Source: Rostratula benghalensis (lineage: Eukaryota > Chordata > Aves > Charadriiformes > Rostratulidae). From it: a stretch of 64,000 nt of DNA. How positions within the stretch are numbered: position 1 is the stretch's first letter; the number at the start of each line of letters is the position of its first letter. Position numbers and translations under genes: made by a program. The stretch lies in contig VXAI01000136.1 of the NCBI GenBank assembly GCA_013399305.1, positions 434,001-498,000 on the forward strand, given 5' to 3'. Under the pieces are notes generated by a model. That model had not been told where the DNA came from. It made no database searches and saw nothing but the letters and a program-made list of their open reading frames with translations. Shown one piece after another: positions 59,292-64,000 of the stretch.

Positions 59292-60850
59292 ACAGAATCA
59301 CAGAATATCAGGGATTGGAAGGGACCTTGAAAGCTCATCCAGTCCAATCCCTCTGCTGGAGCAGGAACACCCAGAGCAGGTCTCACAGGAATGCATCCAG
59401 GAGGGGTTTGAATGTCTCCAGAGAAAGAGACTCCACAACCTCTCTGGGCAGCCCCTGCCAGTGGTCTGTTACCCTAACTGTGAAGTATTTTTGCATATTT
59501 AAGTGGAACCTCCTGTGTTCCAGCTTGCAAACATTGCCCCTTGTCCTATCATTGCCTGTCACTGAGAAGAGCCTGGCTCCATCCTCCATCCTCCTGACAC
59601 TCACCCTTTCCAGATTTATAAACACTCATGAGGTCACCCCTCCGCAGCACAGCCTTCTGGTGTGTCCTCCCAGTTTTGTGTCATCAGCAAACTGGCTGAC
59701 AGTGCACTCTATTCCCTCATCCAAGTAGTTGATGAATATATGGAACAGTACTCTTCCTAGTACCGATCCTTGAGGGACTCCACTAGATACAGGCCTCCAA
59801 TTAGACTCTGTCCCATTGACCACAACTTCTATCCTTCAGCCAGTTCATAATCCACCTCACTACCCTGTCGTCCAGGCCACGCTTCCTCAGTTTAGCTGTG
59901 AGGATACTATGGGAGACAGTGTCAAATGCTTTACTGAAGTTAAGATAGACCACATCCACTGCTTTAGCATCATCTATCCACCTGGTTATGTCTTCATAAA
60001 AGGCTATCAGGTTGGTTAAGCATGACTTCCCCTCGGTGAAGCCATGTTGACTGCCTCTTATGACCCTCTTATCCTTGATATGCCTAGAGACAATGTCAAG
60101 GATAAGTTGTTCCATCACCTTTCCAGGGATGGAGGTGAGGCTGACTGGTCTATAGTTGCCCGGGTCTTCCTTCTTGCCCTTTTTGAAGACTGGAGTGACA
60201 TTAGCTCTCCTCCAATCCTCAGGCACCTCTCCCGTTCCCCATGACTTACCAAAGATGATGGAGAGTGGCCTAGTAATGACTTCCTCCAGCTCCCTCAGCA
60301 CCCACAGGTACATCCCATCAGGACCATCAAGATTTATGGATGTCTATATTGTTCAACTGGTCCTTAGCTCAGTCCTCATCAACTGAGGCAAACTCCTCCT
60401 TTATCCTGACTTCCTCTGGGGCCTTGGGGGCAAGGGGCTCCTCAGGGCAGCTTCTGGCAGTATAGACAGAGGCAAAGAAGGCTTTCAGTAACTCCACCTT
60501 CTCTGTATCTTCTGTTACCAGGGCACCCACCTCATTCATCAGTGGGCCTATGGGCCTACATTGCTTCTAGTGTTAGTTTTATCTGCAACGTATTTGAAGA
60601 AGCCATTTCTGTTGCCCTTGATCTCCCTTGCAAGGTTTAATTCTAAGGAAGCCTTAGCTTTCCTAGTTGCCTCTCTACATCCTTTAACAATAGTCTTATA
60701 TTCCTCTCAAATGGCCAGCCCCTCCTTCCACAATCTGTAGATTCTCTTCTTCCATTTGAGTTTGCCCAGCAGTTCCCTCTTTAAAGGTCTCCTGGCTCCC
60801 TTTCTTGAATTCCTACCTGTTGGGACGCTGTGATCTTGAGCTTGGAAGAA
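59292..60850 (-). mobile_element. CR1 LINE, RT domain to 3' end, internally deleted
   Basis: Minus strand, the best-preserved CR1 in the window. Upstream frames give KKRIYRLWKEGL, VADKTNTRSNVGPLMNEVG and AFFASVYTA. The 170-codon frame at 60313-59801 carries RT blocks SIIFGKSW, ANVTPVFKKGKKEDPGNYRP, SLTSIPGKVMEQ, GSQHGFTEGKSCLTNLI and YLNFSKAFDTVSH, where the first catalytic Asp of motif A is Asn (codon 125, 59939-59941). In another frame GVPQGSVLG and [10 protein letters not shown] follow; FADD is intact at about 59680-59691. Near 59645-59655 the sequence jumps from just after FADDTKLGG to the block [10 protein letters not shown], losing an estimated 120 codons. The 3' UTR and tail octamers (ACAGAATCACAGAATATCAG) are intact. 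Confidence 0.94.
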
Positions 60851-61439
60851 GCAGACCTTGAATGCTAACCAGCTATTTGGGCACCTTTACCTTCAAGTAC
60901 TCTTGGTATGCTTTTAGGATGTAGGGAGTGATCCAGGATCTTCTTCTTCAAAGAATGGCAATGGCTTACAAATGACAAGAAATGTCTCCAAGAAGCTTTA
61001 CTACAATCATTATAGCAAGTAAGATAAGGGACAGTACAGCAGACAATTCTTGGTGACAAACTTGGACACATTTCTGGAGTCTTTTTTAAGGTTTTCAGGG
61101 AGAAGTACACCTGAGCTAATTCAGGCATTGTTTCTAGTGACCTGGGCTTATCCCATGGTTTTAAAACCTATCATATGCCTTATTATTTGTATACAACAAC
61201 ATGAGTGCAAGAAACATGTCTTTGAGCTTTGATTCAAAGAGAGCATAATACAAAATAAACTTGTTTGGGGGAGCTTTGCTATGAAAGTCTGTCACAGAGT
61301 TGTTCAGGTTCTTGCACCAAGAGTCAACTGTGTCCCAAGGATACTGTGCTATTTTCAAATAGTTGATCTTTGTCTTTTGAGAGAAAGGAAGTACTCACAA
61401 GCTTGTTTTAGGCTCTGTTGGCAACTAGTATGAAATCTG
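60851..61439. other. Unique spacer between CR1 pieces
   Basis: No gene or repeat recognised. Reading frames are under 90 codons. Confidence 0.55.
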
Positions 61440-61990
61440 ATGGTGTTGGTCTCCCCCTCTCCTCAGCACTGGTGAGGCCACAACTGGAATACTGCATCCA
61501 GTTCTGGGCTCCCAGAACAAGAGAGACAGGGATCCACTGGAGAGAGTCCAGCGTAGGGCAACAGAGATGCTGGAGGGATTGGACCATCCCCCTGATGAGG
61601 TAAAGCTGAGAGAGCTGGGACTCTTGAGCCTGGAGAAGAGAAGGCTGAGGGGAGATCTTATTAATGCTCACAAGTATCTGAAGGGTGGTTTGAAGGAGGA
61701 TGGAGCTGGACTCTTCTCAGTGGTTCCCAGTGACAGGAGGAGAGGCAACAGGCACAAGCTGGAATGTAGGAAGCTCCATTCGAATATGTAGAAAAACTTC
61801 TTTAGGGTGAGGGTGCCAAAGCCCTAGAAGAGGCTGCCCAGGAAGGTTGTGAAGTCCTCTTGTCTGGAGACCTTCAAGACCCACCTGGATGCAGTCTTGA
61901 GTAGTGTGCAACCCTGCTTTATCAGGGGAGTTGGACTAGATGATCTGTAGAGGTCCCTTCCAACTCTGACAATTCCGTGATTCTGTGAAA
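61440..61990 (+). mobile_element. CR1 LINE, ORF2 C-terminus plus 3' UTR
   Basis: The plus-strand frames read [20 protein letters not shown], then a shift, [17 protein letters not shown] sequence, KLRELGLLSLEKRRLRGDLI, NAHKYLKGGLKEDGAGLFSV and PSDRRRGNRHKLECRKLHSN, the standard end of CR1 ORF2. The 3' UTR (GGGGAGTTGGACTAGATGAT) and the tail CCGTGATTCTGTGA end near 61989. It is 5'-truncated near 61440. An in-frame stop (TAG at 61789-61791) and frameshifts make it inactive. Confidence 0.94.
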
Positions 61991-64000
61991 CGAACCAAAA
62001 GTGATAAATTTGATGGCTGGTGACACATTAAATTATGAACAGAGATATGAGCTACACATGTATATACATGTATATACACATGTGTATACACGTAGATATT
62101 TCTTTTCCAAAATGCCCATTACTTTAGTATCAAAGCACGAGTTTGATTAGCATCAATTCCCCTGTGTTGTAGGGCAGGATGAGAGACAAAGACCCGGAGA
62201 AAGAAATGGGGAAGAAGAGTGGAGATTTAAGTGACTTGCTGGAGGATTTAGAAAGAGTCAGTACCAATCACCTGCTTGTCTTACTACGCCAGCAGGATTG
62301 TCTTGACCATGGAGCTAATGCTAATACAGTTTGCAGTTTATGTTAGTAAAATTACACTGGGGTAGTTGTAACTTATCCCTGTCCTGACCCCACGTCAGTA
62401 AGTATGAGCACTGTGGCACCTCAACATAAATACCACGTGAGAAATTTCCTCCTCAGTCCATGTGCTTTTTTATACATAGGAACCTGGTCCATGTAGAGTC
62501 ATCTGAGCCCAAAGCAGTGATGGAAGCAAACCTGGCAAGAGCTTTAAGTGGAAGATTAGATTTAATTGAACGACATTTTGCTTCGTAAAGATCACACAGA
62601 TGGAAAGGCCTGTTTTTAAGGAAAGCTAAAGGTCATGCACTGCTTAGGCAAAAGTGAAATTTGTCCATCCTGCTAACTCTGAAAATAAACTGTTAAGGAT
62701 GTAATAAAATTGGATTTAGGACTAGCAGTGTTTTGGTTATTTTGAAATGTTTATGCATGAGCCATGTGGGACACGTGTATATAACCAAGGAGACGGGATT
62801 TACACAGTGATTAAACACATGGGCAAGAAGACCATAAGTTTGCAGGGTAGAAAGCATATTGCTGGCCAAAGTCCACCTAGTCCATAAACTAGAACAGCAA
62901 TTTCATTGCCCCTGATTTAAGACCAGTCAGTACAAGAGCAACATCAGTATCAGCAACCTCAGAACAGTGGGTGCATCTGATGAAATTGCTGAAACTGGTA
63001 AGGAGGATGGGGCCTCATCTGTTGACTTCAGAGGACTTAGGAAAAAAAAAGACTTTTTTGCTTATATTTGACTTTTTTTTTTTTTTCTAATACATCTTAC
63101 TCATCTTGCCTGCCTTGCTCTTGGCCCCAGGGCAGTTGTCAAAGGCACAAACAGCACAGGATTTGGTGTGAGAGTTGCCTGAGCCAGCAGCACTGGTGTC
63201 ACATAAGTGCCACCTACCTCCTTGCAGGTCCTGCAGGGGATGGAAGAGTAGGAGATCTTAAAACAACTCTCACTGTCATGATAAAATACCAGGCAGTCAT
63301 CATGTGAGGCACAATGAATCCTTGCAGGTTATCAATTAAATGTGATATTTTGAGAAAACCACCTGCTACAGAAAACTGCTACATATATCATAGCATCAGA
63401 ACAAATTTCCACCCTAAGGGAGGCATATTGTTCCCAGTTGTTTGAGGAAAGAATAGCTTAATGCAAAAATAAATACTTTAAGGCCTTTTAATACACCAGC
63501 AGGAAATAAGGCTTCATTCTACAATAGTCCAAGCAAATGCTGAACCATTTTCATCCACTGTGGACTCCAATGGAAACTGAGGGTCTCTATTGCCCTGAGG
63601 AGCTTAATGTGCATAAGGAGGAAAGTCACCAGAGGGAGGATGGACATTTGCTCGTTGTGGAGGCTTTGGTCATCAAATAACCTAATTTTATGTCTCAGAT
63701 GCAGAAGACCTTTTCCTACATAAGCAGGATTTATCCTCATCATGATTTGAAACCCAAGAAGCAAAAGCCAGCGAGATAAACTGGGATGTACTGTCTTTCA
63801 ATGGGGCTTGAGTACATCACTGCAGGGAGCAGGGTGATATTTTGAATAATATAAAACAGCCTACACATTTTAAATATACTTCTCTTTCATTGCATTATAT
63901 TTTGTCTTGAACTACATGGTTCACAAGGATTAACTGCACCATACGTGAAAGAAGAATGTTACAAATCACAGCCCATTTCAGGAGCAGGTCTGACATGAAA
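61991..64000. other. Unique sequence, no gene seen
   Basis: About 2 kb to the end of the window with no recognised gene. T-run at 63073-63086. Two adjacent short palindromes at 62056-62088 are listed separately. Reading frames are at most 81 codons. Confidence 0.55.
62056..62088. repeat. Two adjacent 16-bp palindromes in an AT/GT tract
   Basis: ACATGTATATACATGT (62056-62071) and TATACACATGTGTATA (62073-62088) are each perfect palindromes. The tract alternates purine and pyrimidine, so it could form cruciform or Z-DNA. It is most likely a decayed TA/CA microsatellite. Confidence 0.8.

Noticed and set aside
57030..61990. One full-length CR1 split by an inserted minus-strand CR1
   Set aside because: The plus-strand RT segment that should lie between the two outer pieces is absent, so simple interruption does not explain it.

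Overview
The window looks like bird nuclear DNA, most likely intergenic or deep intronic sequence. The evidence is the repeat content. There are twelve pieces of the avian LINE CR1, with 3' ends in the family's ATTCTATG-type octamers. There are also five solo long terminal repeats (LTRs) of two endogenous-retrovirus families common in birds. I see no Alu-like or LINE-1-like repeats and no bacterial-style gene packing. The LTR types fit Neoaves, but the species and locus cannot be named from this sequence.

I find no convincing host gene, exon, tRNA, rRNA or CRISPR. Open reading frames are short, lack family motifs or splice context, or fall inside repeats. The only protein-level signals are broken CR1 ORF2 pieces: endonuclease motifs GDFN and SDHE at 57.4-57.7 kb, reverse transcriptase at 59.7-60.3 kb, and a mutated FADD box at 26.5 kb. 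None could make an active enzyme.

Layout. 0-7.7 kb: unique sequence with low-complexity tracts. 7.7-8.2 kb: solo LTR, family A, minus strand. 8.2-16 kb: unique sequence with two CR1 3' ends. 16.1-17.4 kb: a CR1 followed by a short family-B LTR. 22.7-23.3 kb: assembly gap running into an AAAAG array. 26.3-27.4 kb: a CR1 carrying a 100-bp nested CR1 tail with an 8-bp target duplication. 28.9-29.4 kb: a family-A solo LTR with a long AGT microsatellite inside it. 31.5-31.8 kb: a very old CR1 piece. 40.4-43.0 kb: two minus-strand CR1 pieces. 44.9-46.9 kb: a compound locus with a plus family-A LTR and a minus family-B LTR facing each other, each with a 5-bp target duplication, the second containing a nested CR1. 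51.0-51.4 kb: a second gap running into an AAAG array. 53.8-54.3 kb: two CR1 tails in opposite orientation. 57.0-62.0 kb: three CR1 pieces in alternating orientation. The remainder is unique.

No genes work together here. The window is mainly a record of repeat insertion, nesting, deletion and microsatellite growth. The most useful observations are the nested LTR locus near 45-47 kb, a shared 3' LTR module between the two families, decayed CRE-like promoter motifs in the family-A LTRs, and a CR1 internal deletion consistent with short microhomology. Family names and consensus comparisons rest on general knowledge of avian repeats and were not checked against a database.
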